This document shows positions 1-8,898 of a stretch of DNA of 64,000 nt, piece after piece; the first letter of the stretch is position 1, and each line of letters begins with the position of its first letter. The notes under the pieces were generated by a model. It was not told the DNA's origin. It was given only the letters and a program-made list of their open reading frames with translations, and searched no databases. The DNA comes from CBDCVO01 sp965223085. GTDB lineage: Bacteria > Pseudomonadota > Gammaproteobacteria > Ga0077536. The translations under genes were made by a program, and so were the position numbers. The stretch spans positions 3,658,001-3,722,000 of the forward strand of contig OZ244981.1 in the NCBI GenBank assembly GCA_965223085.1, written 5' to 3'.

Positions 1-246
1 TTTGCTAACGAGTGCGGTCAATGGAATATTCGTGTTAATGCGCTAATTCCTGGGGTGACGAAAACGAAGTTCGCGCAAGCTTTGCACGACGACGAGTCGT
101 TTCTAGAACCTGCGCGAGCACGTACACCTTTGGGACGTTCGGCTGAGCCGCGTGAAATGGCGGCTGCTGTATTGTATTTATGCTCGGCGGCGTCATCTTA
201 CGCAACCGGCAGTTTTATCACCGTAGATGGCGGTTATCTCGCCTAG
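1..246 (+). CDS. SDR family oxidoreductase, C-terminal part (5' end outside window)
   Basis: The reading frame is open from the first base, so the gene is cut by the window edge. The visible 81 residues are the C-terminal third of a classical short-chain dehydrogenase: NIRVNALIPG after the lost Tyr/Lys helix, a substrate loop ending in EPREMAAAVLYLCS, and the terminal GSFITVDGGY signature typical of FabG-like SDRs. These enzymes use NAD(P)H to interconvert alcohols and ketones, often 3-oxoacyl substrates. It ends 45 bases before an acyl-CoA dehydrogenase on the same strand, so the two are probably co-transcribed and act on acyl intermediates. The substrate cannot be told. Confidence 0.9.
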   Translation, partial: FANECGQWNIRVNALIPGVTKTKFAQALHDDESFLEPARARTPLGRSAEPREMAAAVLYLCSAASSYATGSFITVDGGYLA

Positions 247-291
247 GGAACGGCATGAAATTGGTAGTGGAAGCAAGAAGGGGCGGTATGA

Positions 292-2097
292 ATGCTTGAG
301 GAATGCTTGTTGAGTCGACGTGACATCGAGTTTCTACTCTACGAGCTCATCGGCGTTGAGACGTTAACCGAACGAGCCCGCTATCGAGGACAAGACCGAG
401 AAACCTACAATGCTGTTATCGCTGCCGCGGCGAAACTGGCCGCCGAAGAGTTTGCACCGCACGCCGCGAAGCTCGATCAGCAAGAGCCCGAATACGACAA
501 CGGTGAAGTCGATATTATCCCTGAAGTCAAGGCCGCCCTCGACGCCTACGTCGAAGCGGGGTTTATGGGGGCGTCGTTTGACGAAAAATGGGGTGGCATG
601 CAGTTGCCATGGATAATTGCCCAAGTCTGTGCGGCGTATTTTAACGCCGCGAATGTGGCAACCGCGGCGTATCCTTTTCTCACGATTGCGGCTGCGAATT
701 TGCTCGCCGAATTCGGTAGTGAGGATCTCAAAGCACGTTATTTGAAAGACCTGATCGGTGGCCGATTTTTTGGTTCGATGTGCTTAACGGAGCCGCACGC
801 AGGATCGTCTCTAAGCGATATCCGCACGCGAGCGGTCCCTACCGGTAACGGTGACTATTTTATCAGCGGCACTAAAATGTGGGTGTCGGCGACCGAGCAC
901 CAGCTGGCGGAAAACATCGTTCACTTGGTGCTTGCGAGAATCGCGGATGCGCCAGTGGGCGTCAAAGGGATTTCGCTATTCTTGGTGCCCAAATTTTTAG
1001 TCGACGCCAATGGTGAGTGCGGCGCTCATAACGATGTTTTTTGTGCCGGACTTAATCGTAAAATGGGTTATCGCGGCACGGTTAATGCAGTGCTTAATTT
1101 CGGTGATGGGGACAGCTGTCGCGGTTGGTTGATCGGCGAGCCGCATTGCGGCTTGTCGTATATGTTCCATATGATGAATGAAGCGCGCGTCGGTGTCGGT
1201 TTAGGCGCGACTGCGTTGGGTTACGCAGGCTATTTGCATTCGCTTCATTACGCGCGCGAGCGTGCCCAAGGTCGGCATCCGGAGAACAAGGATCCGGCAT
1301 CGCCCCAGGTGCCGATCGTAGAACACGCAGATATTAAGCGACTTCTACTCTCACAAAAATCGGCGGTGGAAGGTGCGTTAGCGCTCACGCTATATTGTGC
1401 TTATCTACTCGACTTGCAGCGTAGTGCGGAGACGAAGGAAGAATATACTCAGCGCGGTTTATTCCTGGATCTCTTGACGCCGATCGCGAAATCTTGGCCG
1501 AGCGAGTTTTGTCTCGAAGCCAATAAACATGCGATTCAAGTTTTGGGTGGCGCCGGCTACTCGAGCGACCACCCAGTCGAGCGTTTTTATCGCGACAATC
1601 GCCTCAATCCGATCCATGAAGGCGCCCATGGCATTCACGGTATCGACCTCTTGGGCCGCAAGGTGACGATGCACGGCGGCAGTGCCTTAGAGCGATTATT
1701 TGTAGAAATCGATCGCGCCCTGGATGAGGCTGCGCAGTTTGATCAATTAGCGGAGGATCGGGATTCGTTGCGACAGAGCCGCCTCGCCTTGGAGACGACC
1801 ACCGAGCGCCTATTGGCCATGCGTGCCGCCGGTGAGTTGCGGCGTTATCTAGCTAACGCCAGCCTTTATCTCGACGCTTTCGGTCACATCGTTATCGCCT
1901 GGCAGTGGTTGCGTATGGCAACAGTGGCGGCAGCGGCGTTGCGGTGTTCGGCTCATCCCGATGACGCCTTCTACCGAGGCAAGATTCAGGCGTGTCGATT
2001 TTTTACCCGCTATGAATTGTCTCGCGTTCCGGACCGTTTGAATTTGCTCGCGCGCGGTGACGAGACTTGTCTTAGCATGCAGGATGCCTGGTTCTAG
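292..2097 (+). CDS. Acyl-CoA dehydrogenase, 600-residue DmdC-like class
   Basis: FAD-dependent alpha,beta-dehydrogenation of an acyl-CoA, passing electrons to ETF. At 601 residues it is longer than the usual 380 and belongs to the class with an extra C-terminal helical domain, often annotated as 3-methylmercaptopropionyl-CoA dehydrogenase (DmdC) although most members have unknown substrates. Visible motifs: CLTEPHAGSSL and ISGTKMWVS (FAD/substrate region), NEARVGVGLGA, then VLGGAGYSSDHPVERFYRD and IHEGAHGIHGIDLLGRK. Glu443 of IHEG sits at the catalytic-base position of medium-chain type enzymes. The ATG at 292 follows a purine-rich stretch (AAGAAGGGGCGG). The stop overlaps the convergent PEP-CTERM gene by four bases. 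Confidence 0.93.
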   Translation: MLEECLLSRRDIEFLLYELIGVETLTERARYRGQDRETYNAVIAAAAKLAAEEFAPHAAKLDQQEPEYDNGEVDIIPEVKAALDAYVEAGFMGASFDEKWGGMQLPWIIAQVCAAYFNAANVATAAYPFLTIAAANLLAEFGSEDLKARYLKDLIGGRFFGSMCLTEPHAGSSLSDIRTRAVPTGNGDYFISGTKMWVSATEHQLAENIVHLVLARIADAPVGVKGISLFLVPKFLVDANGECGAHNDVFCAGLNRKMGYRGTVNAVLNFGDGDSCRGWLIGEPHCGLSYMFHMMNEARVGVGLGATALGYAGYLHSLHYARERAQGRHPENKDPASPQVPIVEHADIKRLLLSQKSAVEGALALTLYCAYLLDLQRSAETKEEYTQRGLFLDLLTPIAKSWPSEFCLEANKHAIQVLGGAGYSSDHPVERFYRDNRLNPIHEGAHGIHGIDLLGRKVTMHGGSALERLFVEIDRALDEAAQFDQLAEDRDSLRQSRLALETTTERLLAMRAAGELRRYLANASLYLDAFGHIVIAWQWLRMATVAAAALRCSAHPDDAFYRGKIQACRFFTRYELSRVPDRLNLLARGDETCLSMQDAWF

Positions 2098-2966
2098 TCT
2101 CGATATTTCCCGAGGCGCGCGCTGCGTTGGTGGCCAGGGTGGCTACCCTGACGCCGACACAGACCCACTAAGGCAGTGCCCAGCAAGATCAGCGAGCTGG
2201 GTTCGGGTACCGCGGAAAATACACGCGTCAGTTCGAGGCGTATCTCGGGGTCTTCTAGGTCTAGATTTAACCCCTCATCGACCGCAATAAGACCGAAACC
2301 ACGGGCGTAGTATTTAAATTCCAGCGCCTCCGGATCTAGCTGTGTGGTTTCTAAAACGGCGAGCACATTCGTGAAGTCTCCGATCGTCAGTGCAAGCATC
2401 TGATCAAGCGCATACGTCGTGCCTTCATCGAGCGCTTCGTCGGCCGGGGAGAACTCTTGGTAATAATTGAAACCCAGCGTTAAGTCGGCTGGCATGATAA
2501 AACCGGGTAGCGCCCCATGCTCCCCGGCACGCCAAGCGCTACTATTATCGGTGCCGATAAGCTTGTCGTCGTCATCATAGTGATAGTTGACGACATCTTC
2601 GCCGAAATACCAAACGTTGCCGACCGTGTCTTGCGCGTAGTAATCGAAGGTTTCCTCGACCAATAAATCGTCTTCGAACGAACGATCCAGACGCGAGGTG
2701 GTCGGCACACCCGTGATCGTCGGGCCGGCGCCGACCACGGTTAATTCAAATCGTTCGTTAATGATTTCACCATCTTCCTCCTTAGAACCCGCGTACACCC
2801 GGGTCAGCGTATTCTGTAGGGGAAAATAGGGGTGATTGATTTCGGCGTTCGGGACAAACGTCGCTGTGGAAATATCTGGGATGACGGGCACCGCGGCACT
2901 GGTCAGCGGCACAACTAGCGCACCGGCAACGACCGGTAGTCTCATACCTGAGCTTATCTGAAACAT
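2094..2966 (-). CDS. PEP-CTERM sorted exported protein, function unknown
   Basis: A 290-residue secreted protein with an N-terminal hydrophobic signal (residues 8-25, ending near SAAVP) and a C-terminal PEP-CTERM signal: VPEPSSLILLGTALVGLCRR, meaning a VPEP motif, a membrane helix and arginines. Such proteins are processed by exosortase and are usually linked to exopolysaccharide export. The body (VWYFGEDVVNYHYDDDD, later GALPGFIMPADLTLGFNYYQE) resembles a widespread exported family of unknown role in which a fixed WYFGED motif is followed by a GxxPGxxMPA motif. The ATG has AGGA eight bases upstream. Unusually, about 17 polar residues follow the terminal arginines, where these proteins normally end. 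No exosortase gene is in the window. Confidence 0.8.
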   Translation of the reverse strand: MFQISSGMRLPVVAGALVVPLTSAAVPVIPDISTATFVPNAEINHPYFPLQNTLTRVYAGSKEEDGEIINERFELTVVGAGPTITGVPTTSRLDRSFEDDLLVEETFDYYAQDTVGNVWYFGEDVVNYHYDDDDKLIGTDNSSAWRAGEHGALPGFIMPADLTLGFNYYQEFSPADEALDEGTTYALDQMLALTIGDFTNVLAVLETTQLDPEALEFKYYARGFGLIAVDEGLNLDLEDPEIRLELTRVFSAVPEPSSLILLGTALVGLCRRQGSHPGHQRSARLGKYRD

Positions 2967-3290
2967 TGCTATATCCTATGGTCACATATCGGGGAATAAG
3001 TGCACTACCCTGTGCACACTCGTGAACTGTAGGTCGTGAGACGTTTGTCGGAGGTAAGGGCTTGGTTAAGATTGCGTAAAATACGCCAACGAAATCCCGA
3101 TTCGCCGTGACCAACCCGCGTGACGGTGAAACAGTATCCCGGTTAGAAACCTTAAGAAAAACGTCACGAAGGAGGCGATCGGCACGGAGCCGCGCAGTGC
3201 GCAACGAGACCTATCAGATAGACGGGCGAGGCGTGCACGAGCACGCGGCGACACCGCCGACGGCCTCCACAGTAGTTTTTCTTAAAGTGC
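2967..3290. other. Intergenic region with one copy of the dispersed repeat
   Basis: About 320 bases between two minus-strand genes. It should hold the promoter of the PEP-CTERM gene, but no convincing -35/-10 pair was identified. The part next to the DUF4124 gene (3190-3273) is copy 1 of a dispersed repeat described separately. Plus-strand open frames here lack ribosome binding sites and family resemblance and are treated as chance. Confidence 0.6.
3190..3273 (-). repeat. Dispersed 3'-end repeat, copy 1
   Basis: About 84 bases, read on the minus strand, starting some 18 bases after the stop codon of the DUF4124 gene. It aligns with 7883-7967 (minus) and 28541-28622 (plus). The most conserved core is TCTATCTGAT, on the plus strand here as its complement at 3213-3222, preceded by CCTCGCC. 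This is the most divergent of the three copies on its distal side. Confidence 0.7.
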
Positions 3291-3908
3291 CTAGCGGCGG
3301 TGCTTCCCGGGTGTGTCAAAGGTCACGGGCCCCACACCCGAACGCGCCGCGTGAGCGCCCCTCCGCGTGGCTCGCCGCGCACGGTGTCCAAGTGTCGATT
3401 GGGCATCATGACCGCGGCGTGCGTGACGGCGCTCATGTGAGCGTTGGTCATAGGGACCCGCGCGGCCGTCGATGGGATGGTGCCGATGTCGATGATAAGC
3501 GGGATGATGCGGGTAGAGGCGCGAATCGAATCCCAGAGAGCCGCCGTAAGTGGTCACGGTCGGATAAAAAATCCGGCGGCCCGGAGCCGTGGCCGTGTCA
3601 TCGACGTAAACGACCTCGGGCTGCGTCGTGGCTCGGGCTTTCTTTTTCTCTAGGTGCAAACGTTCTAGACTCAGCCGCTCTTCGCGCAGACGTTGCCACT
3701 GATTGCTGATGGAATAGTAATCATTGCCACTGGCACTCGCGGCGTCGAAGTCTTGCATATGAATGACCTCGACCTGAGATTCATCCGTGGGTGGGGTGTC
3801 TGAGAAATGGGTAACACCGTGCGCGTCCACCCAGGTATGCACCGACGCACCCCAGGCGTAGCTGTGAATTATTAGCGCTGTCGCGAGCACAATTAATTGC
3901 ATATTCAT
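3291..3908 (-). CDS. DUF4124 domain-containing exported protein
   Basis: A 205-residue protein with a Sec-type signal (residues 1-20, ending SYAWGA) followed directly by a DUF4124 segment, VHTWVDAHGVTHFSDTPP, the family's hallmark of a short beta motif found in proteobacterial periplasmic proteins of unknown function. A coiled stretch (QRLREERLSLERLHLEKKK, residues about 70-90) follows. The last 65 residues are very rich in Arg and His and of low complexity. Two ATGs lie six bases apart (3908 and 3902) without a clear Shine-Dalgarno sequence, so the start is uncertain by two residues. The dispersed repeat begins shortly after the stop. Confidence 0.75.
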   Translation of the reverse strand: MNMQLIVLATALIIHSYAWGASVHTWVDAHGVTHFSDTPPTDESQVEVIHMQDFDAASASGNDYYSISNQWQRLREERLSLERLHLEKKKARATTQPEVVYVDDTATAPGRRIFYPTVTTYGGSLGFDSRLYPHHPAYHRHRHHPIDGRAGPYDQRSHERRHARRGHDAQSTLGHRARRATRRGAHAARSGVGPVTFDTPGKHRR

Positions 3909-4011
3909 AATAATTAGACTGCTGTGCGCACCACAAGTTTAATCGAAGTGCCCTAAGGTACGGCTTTAGGCGCGTCGCGCCGTATTCGTCTAAGGCCCCC
4001 AATTCATGCGT

Positions 4012-4881
4012 TTAGCCCACCACGCGGATTTCCGCTCCGACCGTAAGGGTGCCACCGCGTCGCACATGCGCGCCCACGCCCAAGCACTGATTTGCCTCGC
4101 GCACGACAGTGCGCAAAATGGTTTTATCGAAGTCTAGCTCGCCGTGCGCCCGGGTTGTCATATTGCAGCGCACGGTGGGCGCGCTGATTTCGAGTTCGAC
4201 TTCACCGACATAGAGTCGCTTACCGACCCAGTCGTTCTCGATCAAACCTGCGGGTTCGTCGTCGCAAGCGATCAGAAAATTCGGTCGAAAACGACGCACG
4301 TCCCAGTTGGCAGCGCCGTTAAGTTGCGCCATATAGCTAAGAGAATTTGTCGTCATCAAGTGAATTGCTTCGTTGTCGAAGAACGTGCCTGGTACTGCCA
4401 CGTGATCGATCAGGACTTCGGGCAGCAGCGATAGATCGGGCGTCGGTTCACCCGGTTCACGCGCAAACACTTGCGCAATTTCTTCCTGCCACTGAGCTTC
4501 GTCGGGCTTATAACGTTTATAAAACTTAACATCGGTGGCCGGTTGCAGCGGCCACAGTGACGCCTTGATATTGCACAGCGCTGTTAGTTTGGCATCCATC
4601 CTTGGATCCTTATTGCCTAATTTTTCCCCATCAGGAAACGTGATCTGAACCTCAGTCGTGCGATCGTCTACGCGGGGTTCACGCAAGTATTGCGCGTGAC
4701 ATTGCATGAGTTGCGGCAGGCGTTTGCCCCACTGAACCTCAGCGCGCACGTCATCACGCACCGCCCAAGCGCGATCTCCAACAATACCGTTTACGGTCAC
4801 TTCGCAACTGTCGAGATGGTCACCCTGCATCGACTTTACCGGGTATCGCCATATCGTCTGAACGTGGCCGGCCGTTGTCAT
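4012..4881 (-). CDS. MOSC domain-containing protein (YcbX-like)
   Basis: MOSC proteins bind sulfur carriers or molybdenum cofactor and include YcbX and the mARC reductases. Here an N-terminal MOSC_N beta-barrel domain (HVQTIWRYPVKSMQGDHL ... GIVGDRAWAVRD) precedes the MOSC domain, with RRFRPNFLIACDDEPAG and the terminal APTVRCNMTTRAHGELD containing the conserved Cys of this superfamily. I chose the ATG at 4881, nine bases after AGGA; a longer reading from a TTG at 4935 lacks a ribosome site. Length is about 289 residues, normal for the two-domain form. No ferredoxin domain is present, so a partner reductase would be needed for YcbX-type activity. Likely monocistronic. Confidence 0.85.
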   Translation of the reverse strand: MTTAGHVQTIWRYPVKSMQGDHLDSCEVTVNGIVGDRAWAVRDDVRAEVQWGKRLPQLMQCHAQYLREPRVDDRTTEVQITFPDGEKLGNKDPRMDAKLTALCNIKASLWPLQPATDVKFYKRYKPDEAQWQEEIAQVFAREPGEPTPDLSLLPEVLIDHVAVPGTFFDNEAIHLMTTNSLSYMAQLNGAANWDVRRFRPNFLIACDDEPAGLIENDWVGKRLYVGEVELEISAPTVRCNMTTRAHGELDFDKTILRTVVREANQCLGVGAHVRRGGTLTVGAEIRVVG

Positions 4882-5081
4882 ATTCGTTTGTCCTACTGTA
4901 GTTACGGTGTGCTCGTCGCGGAAGTCGTTTTTCAATTCGTTTTTCTAGGGGCAGCCTGCCCATCGACGAGGACTTTATAGAAAGTGGGTAAGGACATCCA
5001 TCGTAAGAGATCCGGCCGCGCTTAAGCGGGGCGTGAATTCGAGTTCCTTTGAAACCGCATTAAAGCGCATAAACAGTTGAT

Positions 5082-6319
5082 TTAAATAAGAAATGGAAAG
5101 TTTCGAGTAAGCCGCCCCGCCGCCGTGCACGCGCAGCGGCCCGTGCGGCGCTGCGCTGCGCGCCACGGCGGTTCGCACCAGAGCCGCAAGCGGAAACGCG
5201 TGATTAACAACATCACGGCGCTCGCGCCGAGTATCGCACTCGGCGGCAGCGGTACGGGGGGCACTACGAATCCACCCACAGCGATCAGCTGATTATGAAG
5301 CCCAAACGTCGAAAACAAAAAATCGCCGGTGAGTGGGTCAATCGCCGCGCCTTCGGCACCCGTTAAGCCGGTGATAAAAACGCGGCGTGTTGGTAATATC
5401 GGATCGCCGTTCCGATCAATTTCGTAGGCGTGAATCGAATTCGCGCTGTAGGCGGAGATCAGCATACTATCGGCTTCGAAAGCCTGGTTAGCGTCACTGA
5501 TGTAGACAAACCCTTGATAAAAACGCGGCGTGTTGGTAATATCGGATCGCCGTTCCGATCAATTTCGTAGGCGTGAATCGAATTCGCGCTGTAGGCGGAG
5601 ATCAGCATACTATCGGCTTCGAAAGCCTGGTTAGCGTCACTGATGTAGACAAACCCTTCCGGCCCGCCAGCCAAATTGTCAAAAACACTCGTTGTAGGTC
5701 TCAGGTCAACTTGCGAGACATCAGTTATATCGTAAGTGCCACCGCCATCCGCTGCGAGGTTAACGTCGTACCATCTGCCAGTGTTGAAAGTTACGATTTT
5801 CATTGCGCCGGCGTTTGGAAAACCGGGTGGGATAAAGTTCAATGCGGAAATCGAACGGCCGCCAACCCCGAAACGTGCAAGTTCATCGACGCGGGTCTCG
5901 TCGTCGCCCCCAGGCAAAGTTTGGCCCACACTATTAGTAGGGTATCGCGCTGTGAACAACACGCCGCCCGGACCATACGCGACACCGCCATCGTTAAACT
6001 CGCCGACAGAGCCGAGCGGTTGGGTATCGCCGTTGAATCCAACGATGTGGTTGGTCGCATCGCGTATCACGGTAATCTCATATAGCCGACCGGACACCCT
6101 ATTGGCGTTACCGCCGATGATGATCGTATTTGGATCGCCTGCTTGGAAGACCAGGCCGCCGTAGTTTGTCGGTAGCCCCGGGAGGGAGCCCAAGTTTCTT
6201 ATGTTGTAGTGCTGGCTAAAATCCGCACCGAGTTCGATTGCTGCAACAGCGTGCATGTGGTTCACGGCGACGCCGAGCACGGCGCCTGCGATGACGGTGT
6301 GAAAAGTGCGAAAACCCAT
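5082..6319 (-). pseudogene. PEP-CTERM exported protein disrupted by a 143-bp tandem duplication
   Basis: The gene starts at ATG 6319 with a strong AGGAGAGG site and encodes a signal peptide (MGFRTFHTVIAGAVLGVA) and a beta-rich body. At about residue 285 the frame runs through one copy of a 143-bp unit and straight into a second identical copy. Because 143 is not a multiple of three, the protein shifts frame and stops at 5459. The original frame resumes in the second copy and continues as ITGLTGAEGAAIDPLTGDF, then VPLPPSAILGASAVMLLITR, a VPLP-type PEP-CTERM signal. Removing one copy restores one continuous protein. About 30 arginine-rich residues follow the sorting helix, which is unusual. The function is unknown; the family recurs among exported PEP-CTERM proteins. 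Confidence 0.8.
5372..5657. repeat. Perfect tandem duplication, two 143-bp units
   Basis: Unit A covers 5372-5514 and unit B 5515-5657; I read them as identical base for base. Both lie inside the second PEP-CTERM gene and encode the same segment (containing MLISAYSANSIHAYEIDRNG) in different frames. A recent slippage or unequal crossover, or an assembly error, would each give this picture. Confidence 0.95.
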
Positions 6320-6452
6320 AACCTCTCCTGCCACTGCTAAGGCTGCACGTCCGCCTATAGCAATGCATTCGACCACTGCAATAGGGCGAGGTCAACCATG
6401 CGCAATGTGTTTTATTGGAACTTAGTTTGACACGCGTGCTTCGTGAACGGAC

Positions 6453-7349
6453 CTAAATTAAGGTCATCAAGCTTGAGCGAACGGTCTCGTAGTAACTGCG
6501 CCCAAATAGCAGCAAGTGGTTTATCTCGTGATAAATACGATAGATAGCGATGCGCTGTTCACTACCGGGCAGAAACGGCCAGATCTCAGCATATGCAGCT
6601 TCGACGACAGGCCCAAAACCACCAAATAGACGCATCATGCCAAATTCGGCTTCGCGCTGACCGTAATAACTCGCCGGGTCATATACGACAGGGGCGCCGT
6701 TTTCATCGGCTGCTGCGTTGCCTGTCCACAGATCACCGTGCAATAAAACGGCCGGTTCATCATTATTGCCGATGCAAAGTGCCTCCATTCGCTGAGGCAC
6801 TTTGTTGAGCATTGAAACGACGGCATCATCCTGGCCCAGGACGTTCACGAGCGCACGCACTTGTGGTTCAAAACGACACGCATACCAGAATTTAAAAGCA
6901 TCGTCATGCCAGGTATTGATCTGTTTACTTAAGCCAAGGTAGTTATCGTGGGCGAAGCCGAATTGCTGCCATTGTGTTGCATCGTGGAGTTCTGCGAGCT
7001 GTTGTCCGCACAACTCACGCCAGTTTTTCGCTTTATCCCCAAACGTAACTAATTCCGTCAAAATGCAATGCTCATCCGCAAACAACGCTTGCGGCACCCG
7101 CATGCTACCGGCCTTTGCGAGCGCCTCGAGCGCGATTTTCTCCACAATAAAAATCCCTGGATAGGCGTCGGCGTTGCGATTGAATTTGCCAAAACAGCGT
7201 TCACCGTTATCAAGTTCGATCGCGTAAGCGGCGTTTATGGAGCCACCGGACGTAGGGGTGAGGCGGATCGAGCGCGCATCCGTGCCGTAGACTTCTGTGA
7301 GTGCCAAAATTAGGCGTGCGTCATTTGCTTTGAGCAAATTGCCCCTCAC
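6453..7349 (-). CDS. Fructosamine kinase family protein
   Basis: Fructosamine/ketosamine-3-kinase fold, related to aminoglycoside phosphotransferases; family members phosphorylate sugar-modified amines to trigger deglycation. Visible: the N-terminal SGGSINAAYAIELDNGERCFGKFN nucleotide-binding lobe (shown in part here), HDNYLG, the catalytic HGDLWTGN with Asp206, then VVYDPASYYGQREAEFGM, the metal-binding DPA motif of this family. Length of about 298 residues is normal. The start is taken as GTG 7349, which overlaps the upstream phosphatase gene by 29 bases; no ATG is available near the N-terminus and the exact start is uncertain. Overlap with the phosphatase gene implies translational coupling, a pairing often seen in gammaproteobacteria. 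Confidence 0.88.
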   Translation of the reverse strand: MRGNLLKANDARLILALTEVYGTDARSIRLTPTSGGSINAAYAIELDNGERCFGKFNRNADAYPGIFIVEKIALEALAKAGSMRVPQALFADEHCILTELVTFGDKAKNWRELCGQQLAELHDATQWQQFGFAHDNYLGLSKQINTWHDDAFKFWYACRFEPQVRALVNVLGQDDAVVSMLNKVPQRMEALCIGNNDEPAVLLHGDLWTGNAAADENGAPVVYDPASYYGQREAEFGMMRLFGGFGPVVEAAYAEIWPFLPGSEQRIAIYRIYHEINHLLLFGRSYYETVRSSLMTLI

Positions 7350-7815
7350 AGAGTTTTAGCATGGTGGGACAGGCGCGCTCGATCATATCGATTACGTTTT
7401 CGAAGCCCGCGTTACCGCCGTAGTAGGGATCGGGAACGTCGAGCACTGAGGTCGATTCCTGGCATTCGGGCAAGAAGGACCCAAGTAAGCGAATCGTGGC
7501 GCCACCACCATCAAGGCGTGCTAAATCATCGAGATTTTTGTGGTCCATCGCGATAACCAAATCGAAAGTATCTAGATCCTCCCGCTGCACTTGGCGCGCG
7601 CGCGAGTTGAGCTGATAGCCACGTGTCGCCGCGGCAAGCCGCATGCGTTCGTCCGCTGGCTCGCCTTGGTGGTAGGCAATCGTTCCCGCAGAGTCGACTT
7701 CAATGCAATGGCTAAATCCGCGCGCGGCAATAAATCGCCGAAAGATGGCCTCGCCAGCCGGCGATCGACAGATATTGCCCATGCAGACAAATAATACGCG
7801 AAACTTTATATGCAC
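7321..7815 (-). CDS. Low-molecular-weight protein-tyrosine-phosphatase
   Basis: Cytosolic phosphatase of the LMW-PTP family. The active-site P-loop CMGNICRSP begins at Cys11 and ends with Arg17 and Ser18, and the general acid Asp129 sits in VPDPYYGG. At 164 residues it has the usual length. The start is GTG 7815, a few bases after GGAG, a short spacing. It overlaps the downstream fructosamine-kinase-like gene, so the two are expected to be co-expressed; both remove phosphate or sugar adducts from proteins in related organisms, though the pairing has no proven joint function. Confidence 0.93.
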   Translation of the reverse strand: MHIKFRVLFVCMGNICRSPAGEAIFRRFIAARGFSHCIEVDSAGTIAYHQGEPADERMRLAAATRGYQLNSRARQVQREDLDTFDLVIAMDHKNLDDLARLDGGGATIRLLGSFLPECQESTSVLDVPDPYYGGNAGFENVIDMIERACPTMLKLCEGQFAQSK

Positions 7816-7882
7816 CGCTCCAATCCGTGCAACGAGACGTTCTGCGTCGTGTCAGTTACTGCCCCCAGGCTAACATGCTTAT

Positions 7883-7967
7883 GGTCGCGTGAGTTAAGCG
7901 AGGAGACGTATCAGATAGATAGGCGAGGAGTGCACGAGCCCGCGGCCCCGCAGACGACCTGTGCAGT
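7883..7967 (-). repeat. Dispersed 3'-end repeat, copy 2
   Basis: About 85 bases read on the minus strand, beginning four bases after the stop codon of the diguanylate cyclase gene and ending before the phosphatase gene. Its core matches copy 3 over CTCGCCTATCTATCTGAT, and both share CGCTTAACTC downstream. It fills most of the 156-base intergenic gap. Confidence 0.75.
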
Positions 7968-7971
7968 AATT

Positions 7972-8898
7972 TTAATGATTCCCAGTCGCTATCCATTGCA
8001 CTTGATTGCGGCCTTTTTCTTTTGCGCAATACAGTGCATCATCCGCATTTTTTATTAATCTCTTCATAGAGGCGTCTGCGTCGCTGGGTATGTATTGAGA
8101 TACGCCTGCACTGATTGTCACTTTTCCAAAAGGGCTCTTCGCGTGCTCTACATTTAGGGTTTCAACGCTGCACCGCAAGGTTTCCGCGAGTTCGAGGGCA
8201 CCTTCAAGATCGGTGCCAGCGAGCACAACGGCGAACTCTTCACCACCGTAGCGACAAACGGTATCAGTTGCCCGCTTGGCGTTTGCCTTTAAGGATTGCG
8301 CTACTTGTGTAAGGCAGCGATCGCCGGCTCGATGTCCGTAATGGTCATTAAACCGCTTAAAGAAGTCGACGTCGATCAATATGAACGAGACGATGCTACC
8401 ATTGCGGCTGACCTTCTGGAGTTCGAGATCCAAAGAACTGTCTAGTTTGCGTCGATTCCCAATGCCGGTGAGACCATCCTGCAAAGAACTGAGCGTAAGT
8501 GAACGAAATCCATAGGCAGACATAGACCAACTTATGATCAGGGCCATGGCCCAAATGGCTTTGCCCGCTGTCTCTCCTAATACGGATCTGAATATATTGA
8601 TACCCCAGATATGTTCTACCTGCATGTGCAAGTGGCCGATCGACATGATCACGAGGCCGGCAACGATATAGACAATGCCCGTTTTTAAGGCGCCCGTGAC
8701 GTGATATCGAGTCGATATTATGCCCAGCGCGACAGCCAGGATTAAAAAGGGCAACTCGATAAGGCTGTCATAGTAAATTCCCTGTCCCGTTCCGTGATCA
8801 GCGATCGCGATACTAGGGTCGATTTGCGCCCACAGGGCCCCAGAAGCACATAGAAACGCCACAAAACAGGCAATCATGGCGAAAAATCTCGCTTTCAT
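7972..8898 (-). CDS. Membrane-bound diguanylate cyclase (GGDEF)
   Basis: Makes cyclic di-GMP from two GTP. The N-terminal half (residues 1-135) is hydrophobic, with about four membrane helices (near 5-24, 46-62, 70-86 and 105-125) and no recognisable sensor motif. The GGDEF domain starts at LQDGLTGIGNRRKLD, carries the metal-site VDFFKRFNDHYGHRAGD and an intact GGEEF signature at residues 218-222. An RxxD product-inhibition site (RATD) lies exactly five residues before it, so feedback inhibition is expected. No EAL domain. The ATG at 8898 follows AGGAA. It is transcribed alone, divergently from an acyl-CoA synthetase gene. Confidence 0.93.
   Translation of the reverse strand: MKARFFAMIACFVAFLCASGALWAQIDPSIAIADHGTGQGIYYDSLIELPFLILAVALGIISTRYHVTGALKTGIVYIVAGLVIMSIGHLHMQVEHIWGINIFRSVLGETAGKAIWAMALIISWSMSAYGFRSLTLSSLQDGLTGIGNRRKLDSSLDLELQKVSRNGSIVSFILIDVDFFKRFNDHYGHRAGDRCLTQVAQSLKANAKRATDTVCRYGGEEFAVVLAGTDLEGALELAETLRCSVETLNVEHAKSPFGKVTISAGVSQYIPSDADASMKRLIKNADDALYCAKEKGRNQVQWIATGNH

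Noticed and set aside
3107..3709. Plus-strand 200-codon open frame
   Set aside because: It overlaps the DUF4124 gene on the other strand and is a high-GC shadow without start signals or motifs.
7883..7967. Integron attC site
   Set aside because: GCTTAAC fits one attC core box, but no partner box lies at the other end, copy 1 lacks it, and the neighbours are ordinary chromosomal genes, not cassettes.
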